64,000 nucleotides of DNA from PXAP01 sp964421595. GTDB taxonomy: Bacteria; Bacteroidota; Bacteroidia; Bacteroidales; PUMT01. The notes under the pieces were generated by a model, which worked only from the letters and a program-made list of their open reading frames with translations, was not told the origin of the DNA and made no database searches. Below, piece after piece: positions 28,067 to 37,952 of the stretch; within the stretch, counting starts at the first letter, position 1, and every line of letters begins with the position of its first letter. The translations under genes and the position numbers were made by a program. Where the stretch lies: the NCBI GenBank assembly GCA_964421595.1, contig CAYQXY010000016.1:34909-98908 (forward strand), in the 5' to 3' direction.

Positions 28067-29437
28067 TCAATCCCTGTTCAGATCGGTGTTTTCTGTCCGG
28101 TTAACGTTATCTGCCCGGAATCCAAGTATAAAAAGATTTAAGGCTATAAAAATACAGATCCATGTTGCAAGGTTATACTGGCCGGTTAGCCTGAATGATA
28201 AACTAAACATAAAGGGACCGATGGCACTTCCAATTACCATCCAGCTCATTGCATAACCGGTAATCGCCCCGAGATGCCTGAGGCCGAAAAAACGGGGCCA
28301 TGTGACAGCCGACAGGACTCCGTACATTCCGCTCATAATGCCATTGCCCGCAATCAGAATCCACCTCATGGCTTGGGACTGGTCAAGAAAAACCAGTGCT
28401 GTCATGCTTATCAGCATACCCGATATCTGGAGCAACAGGAAGTATTTTAATATCAGGTAGTCACTAAGCCAGCTCCCGAAAAAGTGAAAGGAAACAGCTA
28501 CTACAGAGGCAGGCAGGAATATTGTTATGGCTGCCCTGTGATCAAAGCCGTTTACGGCAAATATTGATATTACATTGAAGGTGAATGCCGTAACATACAA
28601 CGCCTGTAGTGCCAGTGATAAATTAAAGATCCAGAATGAATATGTTTTTTTTGCTTCTTTAAGAGTATATTCCTTCAGAAGAGGGAGATTGGTATTATCC
28701 TTTTTCTTATCAGTTATCTTTTTCCCATCGGGTATCAACCCGTATTTTCCAGGATTATCGCGGAAAAAAGTAAATACAAAAAGCACAAATCCCACTCCTG
28801 AAATTAAGCCCAGTGTTTGCCATGCACCCTGCCAGCTGAAGTTCTGAACAAGAATATCCAGTGCCTGAGGTGAATATGAAAATCCAAATGATACTGTAAT
28901 TCCAAGGATGGCATTTGCAAAACCGCGCTTCTTATCGAACCACTTCATCACCATATTCCGTGAAGCCATAGTCAGAACTCCCTGGCCAAAAAACCTTAAT
29001 GAAAAGAAACCCATAGTCATAAGGGTAAAAATTACTATCGCCGGACTCAAAAAGTTGATAAAACCTGTAAACCAATTTGAAACCTGTGCGATACGGGAAA
29101 GGTAGATCAGGGTAAGTCCCAGCGAAAATCCGGCTACCATTATTACAGGACGTACTCCGTACCTGTCATACAATCGTCCGGCATATGGAATGAAGAATCC
29201 ACTCAATATTGTACCTGCCATATAAGCCATGCTAAGGTTGACCCGACTCACATCCAGGGCTTCGATAAGGTGATCGGTGAAAACTGAAACCCCAATAGTT
29301 TGACCGGGTATGCTCATCACAATACCCACGATTCCGGCAAATATTATAAACCACCCATAAAAAAAGGGCCATTTCACAGGAGAAAAAGGAATATCTTTAA
29401 ACCGGTTTAAAAATGGTTCGGTAATCTTACTGTGCAT
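28067..29437 (-). CDS. MFS transporter, 12 membrane segments
   Basis: The 456-residue protein has two six-helix halves separated by a cytosolic loop at about 225-250 (KKITDKKKDNTNLPLLKEY). The conserved loop 2-3 motif appears as AGRLYDRYGVRPVIMVAG. The overall pattern resembles the oxalate/formate antiporter-like and monocarboxylate group of the major facilitator superfamily. The N-terminus (PVKWPFFYGWFIIFAGIVG) is typical of that group. The substrate cannot be predicted; the neighbouring hydrolases may supply it. Confidence 0.9.
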   Translation of the reverse strand: MHSKITEPFLNRFKDIPFSPVKWPFFYGWFIIFAGIVGIVMSIPGQTIGVSVFTDHLIEALDVSRVNLSMAYMAGTILSGFFIPYAGRLYDRYGVRPVIMVAGFSLGLTLIYLSRIAQVSNWFTGFINFLSPAIVIFTLMTMGFFSLRFFGQGVLTMASRNMVMKWFDKKRGFANAILGITVSFGFSYSPQALDILVQNFSWQGAWQTLGLISGVGFVLFVFTFFRDNPGKYGLIPDGKKITDKKKDNTNLPLLKEYTLKEAKKTYSFWIFNLSLALQALYVTAFTFNVISIFAVNGFDHRAAITIFLPASVVAVSFHFFGSWLSDYLILKYFLLLQISGMLISMTALVFLDQSQAMRWILIAGNGIMSGMYGVLSAVTWPRFFGLRHLGAITGYAMSWMVIGSAIGPFMFSLSFRLTGQYNLATWICIFIALNLFILGFRADNVNRTENTDLNRD

Positions 29438-29632
29438 TGTATATGAATAAATAAGGCAGGGTAGTTATAATTTAAACGGGAACACCAGATGAACTGCAAA
29501 GGTAATAAGCACAGACCGATTTTTCTACTATTTGAAATAATCGCACCTGATTCTTTTTCTCATTACTGGTAAGTCAGGTTAATTACTTGAAAGAAAGTCA
29601 GGAGTTTTCCAATTTCTTTCATTAAATTTGGA

Positions 29633-29640
29633 TCCCGAAC
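29633..29640 (+). promoter_or_regulatory. Possible -7 element for the 29681-sucAB unit
   Basis: TAAATTTG matches TAnnTTTG and would place transcription start about 34 nt before the ATG at 29681. The -33 region (GTTTTCC) is only weakly similar to TTTG. Confidence 0.4.
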
Positions 29641-29680
29641 CTTGTAAGTGGCCTGCTTGTTTAAAGCAAAAACTGATTTT

Positions 29681-31108
29681 ATGGAACGTCAGATATTGAG
29701 CATCAAAAACAAGGCATTAAGTCTTAATCTGGATAAAAGTATTTATGGTACCCTTGCCGAGATAGGAGGCGGACAGGAAGTTGCCCGTGCTTTTTTTCAG
29801 GCGGGCGGGGCATCCGGCACTGTAGCCAAGTCAATATCGGCATACGACAAGACATTCAGTGATTATCTTTACAACAACAAGAAAAGTGGCAGGTATGTAT
29901 CGGAAAACAGGCTGGATAAAATGCTCAGTATCGAATACAATGAACTTATCAGCACGCTGCAACAGAAATCCGGTGCTGATACCCGATTCTTTGTTTTTGC
30001 CGATACCGTAGTCACGTTAAACTATGCGAAGAACAATGAAGGACAAGGATGGATGGGAGTCCGGTTCCAGATCCGGCCAAACTCTGAACCCAATGAAGTG
30101 GTTATGCATATCAGCCTCCTCGAGAATGATACCCTGCTACAGCAATATACACTCGGCTCTCTGGGGGTTAACCTGATCTATGCATGCTACAATTTCTCTG
30201 ACAGACCCAATGTATTTCTACAGTCGCTGATGGATAATCTTGATACTGACAGGGTTGAGATCAATATGATCAAGATGGGCGGGAAAGACCTCGATTATGT
30301 AGACAACAGGCTTTTGGGAGTGCAACTTGTTAAGAACGGGATGACAAGCGCAACCATTTTCGACAGTAACGGTAATGTTCAGCAGCCTGCAGATATGCTC
30401 TATAAGAAAAATCTACTGGCCTTCCGGGGCAGTTTCAGGCCAATAACCAATGTCGGTTATGATATGCTGAAAAAGTGTTACGGTATTTTTCAAAGGGATG
30501 AGCATTATACACCGGAAAACACTCTGGCTTTATGCGAAATAACACTTAACAACCTCATGAACAAGGGAGTATTTGATGAAACTGACTTTCTGGAGAGGGT
30601 AAATATGTTAAATGGTCTCGGTCAGAATGTGATGATTTCCAATATAAGGGAATATTACAAACTGGTCGGGTACTTCTCAAAATTCAAAATTGGAAAGTTG
30701 AGAGTAGTTATTGGGATACCCACATTTATTGAAGTCTGGGATAAAAGATACTATAAGGATCTTAGAGGAGGTATCCTTGAAGGTTTTGGAAAATTATTCA
30801 CCGAAAACATGAAACTATACGTATATCCTTCCCTCAACAAAACAAATGGAAAACTGTTTACATCTAAAGATATAGAACTTCCGGGCGATCTTCAGCATCT
30901 GCACAGCTACCTTTGTGACAATAAAAAAATAATTGATGTGAATGCTGAAAAGGAATGGTTACATATTGATTCTGCCAGGACACTGGAAATGATTGAGGAG
31001 AATATCGGGGGATGGGAAGATATGGTGCCATCATATATTGCGTCATATATTAAGGAAAATAATCTGTTCGGATATTCCGGACATAAAAAAAATATTAAAG
31101 ATAATTAG
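29681..31108 (+). CDS. Conserved Bacteroidota protein of unknown function upstream of sucA
   Basis: The protein has 475 residues from the ATG at 29681; a longer GTG-initiated form is unlikely because the -7 box lies just in front of it. It has no signal peptide and no membrane helices. Recognisable blocks are GTLAEIGGGQEVARAFFQAG near the N-terminus and LAFRGSFRPITNVGYDMLKK in the middle. Homologues are, to my knowledge, widespread in Bacteroidota and often carry misleading annotations (nicotinate-nucleotide adenylyltransferase or TonB receptor), neither of which fits the sequence seen. It ends 7 nt before the E1 gene, so the two are almost certainly cotranscribed. Confidence 0.6.
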   Translation: MERQILSIKNKALSLNLDKSIYGTLAEIGGGQEVARAFFQAGGASGTVAKSISAYDKTFSDYLYNNKKSGRYVSENRLDKMLSIEYNELISTLQQKSGADTRFFVFADTVVTLNYAKNNEGQGWMGVRFQIRPNSEPNEVVMHISLLENDTLLQQYTLGSLGVNLIYACYNFSDRPNVFLQSLMDNLDTDRVEINMIKMGGKDLDYVDNRLLGVQLVKNGMTSATIFDSNGNVQQPADMLYKKNLLAFRGSFRPITNVGYDMLKKCYGIFQRDEHYTPENTLALCEITLNNLMNKGVFDETDFLERVNMLNGLGQNVMISNIREYYKLVGYFSKFKIGKLRVVIGIPTFIEVWDKRYYKDLRGGILEGFGKLFTENMKLYVYPSLNKTNGKLFTSKDIELPGDLQHLHSYLCDNKKIIDVNAEKEWLHIDSARTLEMIEENIGGWEDMVPSYIASYIKENNLFGYSGHKKNIKDN

Positions 31109-31115
31109 TCAAGCA

Positions 31116-33935
31116 ATGGACAAACAATCCTATCTTGGAAATGCAGATGCAGTCTGGGTTGAAGCTTTATACAAACAATACAAAAACGATCCCGGTTCAG
31201 TTGACGTTTCCTGGAAGAGGTTCTTCGAGGGGTTTGAATTTGCCAGAACCTATGAAAATAAACATACTGACGAAACTTTAGACAAGGAGTTTAAAGTGAT
31301 CGCCATGATAGAAGGTTACAGGCGCAGGGGCCACCTGTTTACAAAAACCAATCCGGTTCGAATCAGGAGACAGTACTACCCAACTCTTGACATTGAAAAT
31401 TTCGGTCTGTCCCATGAGGATGACGAAACAGTGTTTATGGCGGGCAGGAATATCGGAATTGGTCCTTCTAAGCTAAAAGATATAGTTGCCCATCTGCAAC
31501 AGACATACTGTGAATCTATCGGAGTTGAGTTTCTGTTTATACGTATACCGGAAGTTGTTGACTGGCTTCAGGATAAGATGGAATCAGTAAAAAACACACC
31601 CGATTTCTCGACCGATGAGAAAAAACATATTTACTCTAACCTGAAGCAGGCTGTCGGTTTTGAACAGTTCATCCACCGTAAATTTACTGGGCAAAAGCGT
31701 TTTTCGGTGGAGGGGACTGAAACGCTGATTCCTGCATTGTACTCAATAATTGAGAGGGGTTCGGAACTGGATATTGAAGAGTTTATTATTGGTATGGCCC
31801 ACAGGGGAAGACTTAATGTGCTTGCCAATATCATGCAAAAATCCTATGAGGATATTTTTGATGAGTTTGTTGGCAAGCAATATAATGAGGAAATAATCCT
31901 GGGTGATGTAAAATATCATCTGGGACACAACAATACAATTTCCACCATAAATGGCAAGAAGATAAAAATGAGCCTGGTGCCAAACCCCTCTCATCTTGAG
32001 GCTGCCGATCCGGTTGTGCTGGGGATCGCCCGGGCAAGAATTGATACTCAATACGGGGGGAATCCAAACAAGGTTGCACCCATACTGATTCACGGCGATG
32101 CTGCAATAGCAGCACAGGGGGTTGTTTATGAGGTGATCCAGATGTCGCAACTGAACGGCTATAAAACAGGTGGCACTATTCACCTGGTTCTGAATAACCA
32201 GGTAGGTTTTACTACCAACTACCTTGATGCACGCTCAAGTACATATTGTACAGATATTGGCAAGGTTACCAAATCGCCCATTTTTCATGTGAATGGTGAT
32301 GATGTTGAGGCACTGATATACACTATAAGACTGGCAATGGAATATCGTCAGGTATTTAATACAGATGTCTTCATCGATATATTGGGATATCGTAAATATG
32401 GTCATAATGAGGGTGACGAACCCAGGTTCACTCAGCCACTGCTTTACAAACAGATTGGAAATCATCCAAATGCACGTGATATATATAGTGAAAAACTTAT
32501 AAATCAGGGTATTTACAGTAAAGACGAGATACGTCAGGAAGAAAAGGAGTTTTCAGATTTACTTGAAATAAGCCTGAAAAAATCAAAAGAGGGCCATCTG
32601 GTTAGAATCGAACAGTTTTTCAAGGAGGAATGGAAGAATTTCCGGTATTCTGTTGACCAGGATTTTATTTCTTCGCCGCATACCGGAGTTAAGAAGGAGA
32701 CGTTACTGGAAATAGGGAAAAAAATAAATACCCTGCCAAAGGATAAGACATTCTTCAGCAAAATAAAAAAATTGCTTGACGATCGTAAAATGATGTTGAA
32801 AACCAATAAGCTGGATTGGGCTATGGGTGAACTACTTGCCTATGGAAGCCTTCTTCTGGAAGGTTTTCCGGTGAGGGTAAGTGGACAGGATACTGAAAGA
32901 GGTACCTTCTCCCACAGACATGCTACTTTAATTCTGGAAGATTCCTCTGATAAATATATTCCCCTGAAACATTTATCAGATAAACAGGCACCATTTCATA
33001 TCTACAATTCCCCTCTGTCTGAATACGGGGTAATGGGGTTTGAATATGGTTATGCTTTAGCCGTGCCTGGCGGCTTGACCATCTGGGAGGCCCAGTTTGG
33101 CGATTTCCATAACGTAGCCCAGGTTATAATAGACCAGTACATAAGTTCGGCCGAAGAAAAGTGGGGCATCATGAACGGACTGGTTCTTTTCCTGCCCCAC
33201 GGATATGAAGGTCAGGGGCCTGAGCATTCAAGTGCAAGGATTGAAAGATTCCTGAATCTGTCTGCAAATAACAATATGGTACTGGTAAATTGTACCACCC
33301 CGGCGAATTTTTTTCATGTGTTGAGACGTCAGATGCACTGGCAGTTCAGGGTGCCTCTTGTTGTATTCACTCCAAAAAGTCTGTTACGTCATCCTGAATG
33401 TGTTTCAGGTATTGAAGAACTGGCTGAGGGCAGATTTATGGAGCTCATTGATGATAATCTGGCAGAACCCGAAAAAGTTATACAGGTGGTATTTACCAGC
33501 GGAAGACTCTATTATGACCTGATTCATAAACGGGATGAAGTAGGTTCTGAAGATACCGCAATAGTTCGCATCGAGCAGTTGTATCCGTTGCCATTTGACC
33601 AGATGAGAGCAGTGATAAGCAAGTACAGTAATGCAGAGCGCCACCTGTGGGTGCAGGATGAGCCGGTAAATATGGGGGCATGGTCTTACATTCACCGGGT
33701 ATTTAAAGATGTCGAACTTTTGGTGGTTGGCCGGCCGGAAAGCGGGTCGCCTGCAACTGGGTTGCTGGAACTTCACAATAAAAGGCTGTCTAAAATACTC
33801 AGTAAGGTTTTCAGGCAATGTGACTGTGAACTTGTAAACAAGTATTGTGGTCAGCGGTGTGGAAAATTCGCGATGAAAGACCTTAACCTGGAAATGGCAG
33901 ATTTAAATCCTGTCAGGCTGAATGCTGAAAAATAA
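31116..33935 (+). CDS. sucA: 2-oxoglutarate dehydrogenase E1 component
   Basis: The thiamine-diphosphate enzyme decarboxylates 2-oxoglutarate and passes the succinyl group to E2. From the ATG at 31116 it has 939 residues, the usual size; longer starts would run into the preceding gene. The N-terminal E2-binding helix (ADAVWVEALYKQYKNDP) is present. Cofactor motifs are GMAHRGRLNVL, HGDAAIAAQG (Asp328 binds Mg) and NNQVGFTTN. The transketolase pyrimidine domain (SGQDTERGTFSHRHA) and the C-terminal domain with RIEQLYPLPF follow. The E2 gene is 97 nt downstream. No E3 (lipoamide dehydrogenase) gene is in the window. Confidence 0.96.
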   Translation: MDKQSYLGNADAVWVEALYKQYKNDPGSVDVSWKRFFEGFEFARTYENKHTDETLDKEFKVIAMIEGYRRRGHLFTKTNPVRIRRQYYPTLDIENFGLSHEDDETVFMAGRNIGIGPSKLKDIVAHLQQTYCESIGVEFLFIRIPEVVDWLQDKMESVKNTPDFSTDEKKHIYSNLKQAVGFEQFIHRKFTGQKRFSVEGTETLIPALYSIIERGSELDIEEFIIGMAHRGRLNVLANIMQKSYEDIFDEFVGKQYNEEIILGDVKYHLGHNNTISTINGKKIKMSLVPNPSHLEAADPVVLGIARARIDTQYGGNPNKVAPILIHGDAAIAAQGVVYEVIQMSQLNGYKTGGTIHLVLNNQVGFTTNYLDARSSTYCTDIGKVTKSPIFHVNGDDVEALIYTIRLAMEYRQVFNTDVFIDILGYRKYGHNEGDEPRFTQPLLYKQIGNHPNARDIYSEKLINQGIYSKDEIRQEEKEFSDLLEISLKKSKEGHLVRIEQFFKEEWKNFRYSVDQDFISSPHTGVKKETLLEIGKKINTLPKDKTFFSKIKKLLDDRKMMLKTNKLDWAMGELLAYGSLLLEGFPVRVSGQDTERGTFSHRHATLILEDSSDKYIPLKHLSDKQAPFHIYNSPLSEYGVMGFEYGYALAVPGGLTIWEAQFGDFHNVAQVIIDQYISSAEEKWGIMNGLVLFLPHGYEGQGPEHSSARIERFLNLSANNNMVLVNCTTPANFFHVLRRQMHWQFRVPLVVFTPKSLLRHPECVSGIEELAEGRFMELIDDNLAEPEKVIQVVFTSGRLYYDLIHKRDEVGSEDTAIVRIEQLYPLPFDQMRAVISKYSNAERHLWVQDEPVNMGAWSYIHRVFKDVELLVVGRPESGSPATGLLELHNKRLSKILSKVFRQCDCELVNKYCGQRCGKFAMKDLNLEMADLNPVRLNAEK

Positions 33936-34032
33936 TAATAAATAATATTTATGCCAACTACTCATAAAAGAGCTGACATCAGATCCGGATATCACAAATA
34001 ACATAATTATCCATTAAATTCTGTCTAAAATA

Positions 34033-35382
34033 ATGATTATCGAAATTAAAATACCTTCTCCCGGAGAATCAGTTTCTGAAGTAGAAATAGCCAGCTGGCT
34101 GGTTGAAAATGGCGACTTTGTTGAAAAGGACCAGGAAATTGCAGAGGTGGAATCAGACAAGGCAACACTTCCGCTTATGGCAGAGGAAAGTGGAATAATC
34201 ACAATTAAGGAAGAAACAGGAAAAACCATATCAGTAGGGACGGTGGCATGCACAATCGATACTGAGGGGAAGGGTGCGAAAATTGAAAAGCAGGCATCCG
34301 GTGATAAAATAGAGGCCCAGGCCCTTCCAATTTCCGGGAAAGCCGCTCAGAAGAATGATACAAAAACTAAGGAGGCTCCTCCAGCAGATAATGAAAACAA
34401 GGAAGAAACCTTGAAAGCGGGGAAAGATGACGGCGCAACGAAAGACAATGAGGAACCGAAGGAAAAACCTGATAAGGAAGAACACGATAAGATCAGGATA
34501 TCGCCACTTGCGAGAAAGCTGATGGAAGACGAGAACCTTTCTGTCGACGATGTAATAAACGGGATAAGAAGAATTACAAGAAACGATGTTTCAATAGTTT
34601 CAGGATTGAAGGATTCAGAGACATCATTCGGTCACGCCAATGTCAAGGCAAGCAGGGAATCAAGCAGACAGAAGATGTCACTTCTCAGGAGAAAACTCAG
34701 TGTCCGGCTTGTGGCAGTCAAGAATGAAACTGCAATGCTGACTACCTTTAACGAGGTAGATATGAGTAAAATTATGGAACTCAGACAAAAGTACCAGTCC
34801 CGCTTTGTCGAAAAGCACGGGGTGAAACTCGGTTTTATGTCGGTTTTTGCAAAGGCAGTTACAGAAACACTAAAATTGTATCCGAATATCAATTCATACC
34901 TTGAAGACGATGACATAATTACTCCACAATACATTGATATTGGAATAGCCGTACAGACAGAAAAGGGATTGATGGTGCCCGTCCTGAGAAACACTGAAGT
35001 TATGGGTCTTGCAGATATTGAAAAAAATATAATTACACTGGCAGAGAAAGCCAGGAAAAACAGGATATCAATTGAAGATATGAGCGGTGGCACCTTTACA
35101 ATAACAAATGGTGGTGTTTTTGGTTCTTTGCTGTCAACCCCGATTTTAAATCCGCCTCAGTCCGCCATCCTCGGAATGCATAATATAGTTGAACGACCGG
35201 TGGCCATAAAAGGCAAAGTTGAGATAAGGCCCATGATGTACATTGCTCTCTCTTATGACCACAGGATCATTGACGGAAAGGATTCCGTTGGTTTCCTTGT
35301 CAAGGTTAAGGAAATGCTAGAAGAACCGGTAAAACTGGTATTCCGGGGCCAAAATCCGGAAGATATGCTTCTTGATCTTTAA
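34033..35382 (+). CDS. sucB: 2-oxoglutarate dehydrogenase E2, dihydrolipoyl succinyltransferase
   Basis: The 449-residue protein has a lipoyl domain with Lys43 in VESDKATLPL. A long charged linker (about 85-150, rich in Lys, Glu and Asp) follows, then a peripheral-subunit-binding domain (RISPLARKLMEDENLSVDD) and the acyltransferase domain. The catalytic residues His410 and Asp414 lie in SYDHRIIDGKD. Together with the adjacent E1 it would make succinyl-CoA from 2-oxoglutarate and CoA. A branched-chain or pyruvate specificity is less likely because the adjacent E1 is clearly of the 2-oxoglutarate type. Confidence 0.95.
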   Translation: MIIEIKIPSPGESVSEVEIASWLVENGDFVEKDQEIAEVESDKATLPLMAEESGIITIKEETGKTISVGTVACTIDTEGKGAKIEKQASGDKIEAQALPISGKAAQKNDTKTKEAPPADNENKEETLKAGKDDGATKDNEEPKEKPDKEEHDKIRISPLARKLMEDENLSVDDVINGIRRITRNDVSIVSGLKDSETSFGHANVKASRESSRQKMSLLRRKLSVRLVAVKNETAMLTTFNEVDMSKIMELRQKYQSRFVEKHGVKLGFMSVFAKAVTETLKLYPNINSYLEDDDIITPQYIDIGIAVQTEKGLMVPVLRNTEVMGLADIEKNIITLAEKARKNRISIEDMSGGTFTITNGGVFGSLLSTPILNPPQSAILGMHNIVERPVAIKGKVEIRPMMYIALSYDHRIIDGKDSVGFLVKVKEMLEEPVKLVFRGQNPEDMLLDL

Positions 35383-35459
35383 CTGCTGGATCCCCCTGGT
35401 AATGGTAACCTGAACAGAATTATCATCTGACGGTTATGAAAGTTGCAGAGATTTGATTT

Positions 35460-36815
35460 TTAGCGGACTATAACGTTTTCTCCGTCCCTGCAATACATTT
35501 TAAGCATTGGTTCTGCTTCCTCCATTCCCATGTCCAGGGCTGTCCTGAGATCCTCGCAACCCCCGGCCATATTATTTAGGTTTATTCGTGATACGGCCCT
35601 CTGGAGATAAGCACCCGGATTATCCTCATGAAGTCTGAGAGAAGTATCATAATCGCTTATCGCCTCCTCATGTCTGCCCAATATGCCTTTTGAAATGCCC
35701 CGGTTAAAATAAGCCATTGCAAGGCCGGGGTCAAGATTAATTGCCTTGGTGAATTCGGCTACCGATCCGTTAAAGTCATTATTCATTGCCCGGGCCGTAC
35801 CGAGCAGATAATAGGATTGTGCGTTTCCGTCATCAAGTTTAATTGATGAATTGAAATCAGCCATTGCAGGCACTACCTTACCATTCCTGAGCCAAACGAG
35901 TCCCCTGTTCAGAAAAGCCCTTGCATTATTCTTGTCCAGGACAATTGACCTGTCGAGATCGGTCATTGCATTTTCGAGATCGCCGATATTGGCATATGAA
36001 CTTCCTCTGTGAAAAAATATTTCTGCATCATTTGCATCAATTTCGGCAGCCTTGCTCAGGTCGGCTATAGCTCCTGAATAATCATTTATCTGCCTTTTAA
36101 AGACTCCTCTCTGCTTGTACAATCCGCTATATCCGGCATCCATCTCAATAAGCCTGTCGTAATCGGCAATAGCAGCAATGAAATTATCAAGATTGGCCAT
36201 TATTGTTCCTCTGAGTTTGTAGGTCTCAGGATTATCCAGGTCATACTTAATAGCCATATTGTAATCCTCCACTGCACCTGAAAAATCTCCTTTATTTGCC
36301 CTGATGACTCCCCTGTGAAACCATGCAGCACCATATTCCGGGTCAATCTCTATCGACCTGGTAAAATCATCCATTGCCTTGTCTTCAAGTCCAAGTTCCA
36401 TGAACGCCCTGCCCCTGCCTGTAAATGATTGTGCTGATTCAAAATCCAGTTCAATTGAGCGCGTAAGATCTTCAGCTGATCCGGCAAAATCGCCGGTAAT
36501 GAATCTGGAGATTCCACGGTAAAACCATGCAGCTGCATATTCATTATTCCTGTCAATTATTCCTGAAAGTATTTCAACAGATTTCTCATCATTTTCAAGC
36601 AATGATTCTGTTAATGCCAGTTCAAGACGGGCATCAAGAAAATTGCCTTTAATTGATTTTGCCCTGGAAAAATTATCCCTGGCCAGTTCAAAAGACCCGG
36701 CTTCCTTATGTTCCAGGCCCTTCTTATAAAAATGACCGGCCAGTGGAGTTCTTGCCAAAGCCAGCAAGACAATAATAAAAACAACTATTCCCGAAAATAT
36801 CAGCTTCCTGTTCAT
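35460..36815 (-). CDS. Tetratricopeptide-repeat protein with N-terminal membrane anchor
   Basis: The 451-residue protein starts with one hydrophobic segment (IFSGIVVFIIVLLALA), an uncleaved anchor or signal, and then consists of about eleven 34-residue TPR units. The repeats show the classic AWFYRGISRF, GDFAGSAEDLTRSIELD and AYFNRGISKGILGRHEEAI pattern. The unit ends MAGGCEDLRTALDMGMEEA, as in many Bacteroidota TPR proteins. TPRs mediate protein-protein contacts; no partner is indicated by the neighbourhood. Confidence 0.88.
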   Translation of the reverse strand: MNRKLIFSGIVVFIIVLLALARTPLAGHFYKKGLEHKEAGSFELARDNFSRAKSIKGNFLDARLELALTESLLENDEKSVEILSGIIDRNNEYAAAWFYRGISRFITGDFAGSAEDLTRSIELDFESAQSFTGRGRAFMELGLEDKAMDDFTRSIEIDPEYGAAWFHRGVIRANKGDFSGAVEDYNMAIKYDLDNPETYKLRGTIMANLDNFIAAIADYDRLIEMDAGYSGLYKQRGVFKRQINDYSGAIADLSKAAEIDANDAEIFFHRGSSYANIGDLENAMTDLDRSIVLDKNNARAFLNRGLVWLRNGKVVPAMADFNSSIKLDDGNAQSYYLLGTARAMNNDFNGSVAEFTKAINLDPGLAMAYFNRGISKGILGRHEEAISDYDTSLRLHEDNPGAYLQRAVSRINLNNMAGGCEDLRTALDMGMEEAEPMLKMYCRDGENVIVR

Positions 36816-37088
36816 TGTAAATGATTCTTTTAAATAATCTACTTCAATTTAGTTAACTACCCGTCACTGTAGCCTTTAATGGTCAAAGATAATCACGGGC
36901 AGAAAATTATCTCTGTTAAATGGATACGAGAATTTTCTTTATATGTTCTATAATATCTCTATGCTAATTCATTTTATTTATATTTGTCAGCTAACATATT
37001 GAAATATATCATGATAATCAACAGCTAATATTTAACATGTCAGTCCTTAAATAATTGTTCTTGTTAATACCGGTTAAATATCCTGATT

Positions 37089-37108
37089 AATACGGATAAT
37101 TCCGTATT
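37089..37108. promoter_or_regulatory. Perfect 20-nt palindrome, possible operator
   Basis: AATACGGATAATTCCGTATT has 8-nt perfect arms around TAAT. There is no following T-run, so a terminator is unlikely. It lies 16 nt before repeat copy C and about 165 nt before the ATG at 37274. Confidence 0.35.
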
Positions 37109-37124
37109 TAACATGAAAATAATC

Positions 37125-37188
37125 TACTGAATCTCACACGAACAATGGCACACAAAAAGAAATGAATAAAGCATGGGTGATCCATCGG
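37125..37188 (+). repeat. Interspersed repeat, copy C (full length)
   Basis: The copy reads TGAATCTCACACGAACAATG at its start, GGCACACAAAAAGAAATG in the middle and GCATGGGTGATCCATCGG at its end. It aligns along its whole length with copy B (50120-50180) with about a dozen substitutions. Confidence 0.7.
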
Positions 37189-37273
37189 AATTTAAAATGC
37201 CTAATATGAATTACCTTATAAATGTAATTAATTGATTATTAATTTTATTAACCTGCTTTATACACATGAAACC

Positions 37274-37936
37274 ATGAAAAAAAAGACCGCAATTCTTTTT
37301 GGAGCTACCGGACTCATAGGTGGACATGTTTTAAAAATTCTGCAACATGATGAACGGTACTCGAAGATAGTTGTTTTCACCAGATCCGATCCGGAAACAA
37401 AATTTGATAAAGCAGAATATATAAAAACCGGACTTGATGATCTGGATATTTATGAGAACAAGCTTTCTGGTGATGAAGTATTCTGTTGCCTGGGAACAAC
37501 AATGAAAAAGGCCGGATCAAAAGAACAGTTTAGTAAAGTGGATCTCGGTTACCCTTTAAAAATTGCAGAAATAGCTGAAAAAAACGCGATCCCGGGGTAT
37601 CTTGTAATATCCTCTATTGGCGCTGATCCAGAAAGTTCAAATTTTTATTTACGCACTAAAGGTGAAATGGAGCAAGCTTTATTCAGGTTAGATTTTCGTT
37701 ACCTGGTGGTCCTCAGGCCTTCCTTATTGCTCGGCAAACGCTCTGAGTCCAGATTTATGGAAGAAGCAGGCAAGAAAGCCGCTTCGGTTTTAAGATTCCT
37801 TTTCAGGGGCAAACTGAAAAAGTACAGGGCAATCGAAGCTGAAAAAGTGGCAAAAGCAATGGTGGAATTTGCAAATAATGTCTCGGGAAGAAAAATTGTT
37901 GAATCACATCAGATTGAATCATCAATAAAAGAATAG
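37274..37936 (+). CDS. NAD(P)-binding oxidoreductase, TIP30/HTATIP2-like
   Basis: The protein has 220 residues from the ATG at 37274; an upstream TTG start would only add an unstructured leader. It has the Rossmann glycine motif ILFGATGLIGGHV at the N-terminus. Further family blocks are CCLGTTMKKAGSKEQFSKVD, then YLVISSIGADPESS and a Tyr-x3-Lys pair in FYLRTKGEME. This is the short atypical SDR group related to human TIP30. Substrate unknown. The nitroreductase gene starts 16 nt downstream, so both probably share a transcript. Confidence 0.85.
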   Translation: MKKKTAILFGATGLIGGHVLKILQHDERYSKIVVFTRSDPETKFDKAEYIKTGLDDLDIYENKLSGDEVFCCLGTTMKKAGSKEQFSKVDLGYPLKIAEIAEKNAIPGYLVISSIGADPESSNFYLRTKGEMEQALFRLDFRYLVVLRPSLLLGKRSESRFMEEAGKKAASVLRFLFRGKLKKYRAIEAEKVAKAMVEFANNVSGRKIVESHQIESSIKE

Positions 37937-37952
37937 TTTGGCAGAAAATAAT

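Larger units (their letters stand above)
36816..37273. other. Divergent intergenic region upstream of the TIP30-like gene
   Basis: These 458 nt, rich in A and T, contain a perfect 8-4-8 palindrome (37089-37108) and copy C of the interspersed repeat (37125-37188). No gene is supported. Confidence 0.55.

Noticed and set aside
37051..37080. TTGTTAATACCGGTTAAATA as a Rex site
   Set aside because: Only the left half matches; the right half is out of register and lacks the AACAA end.
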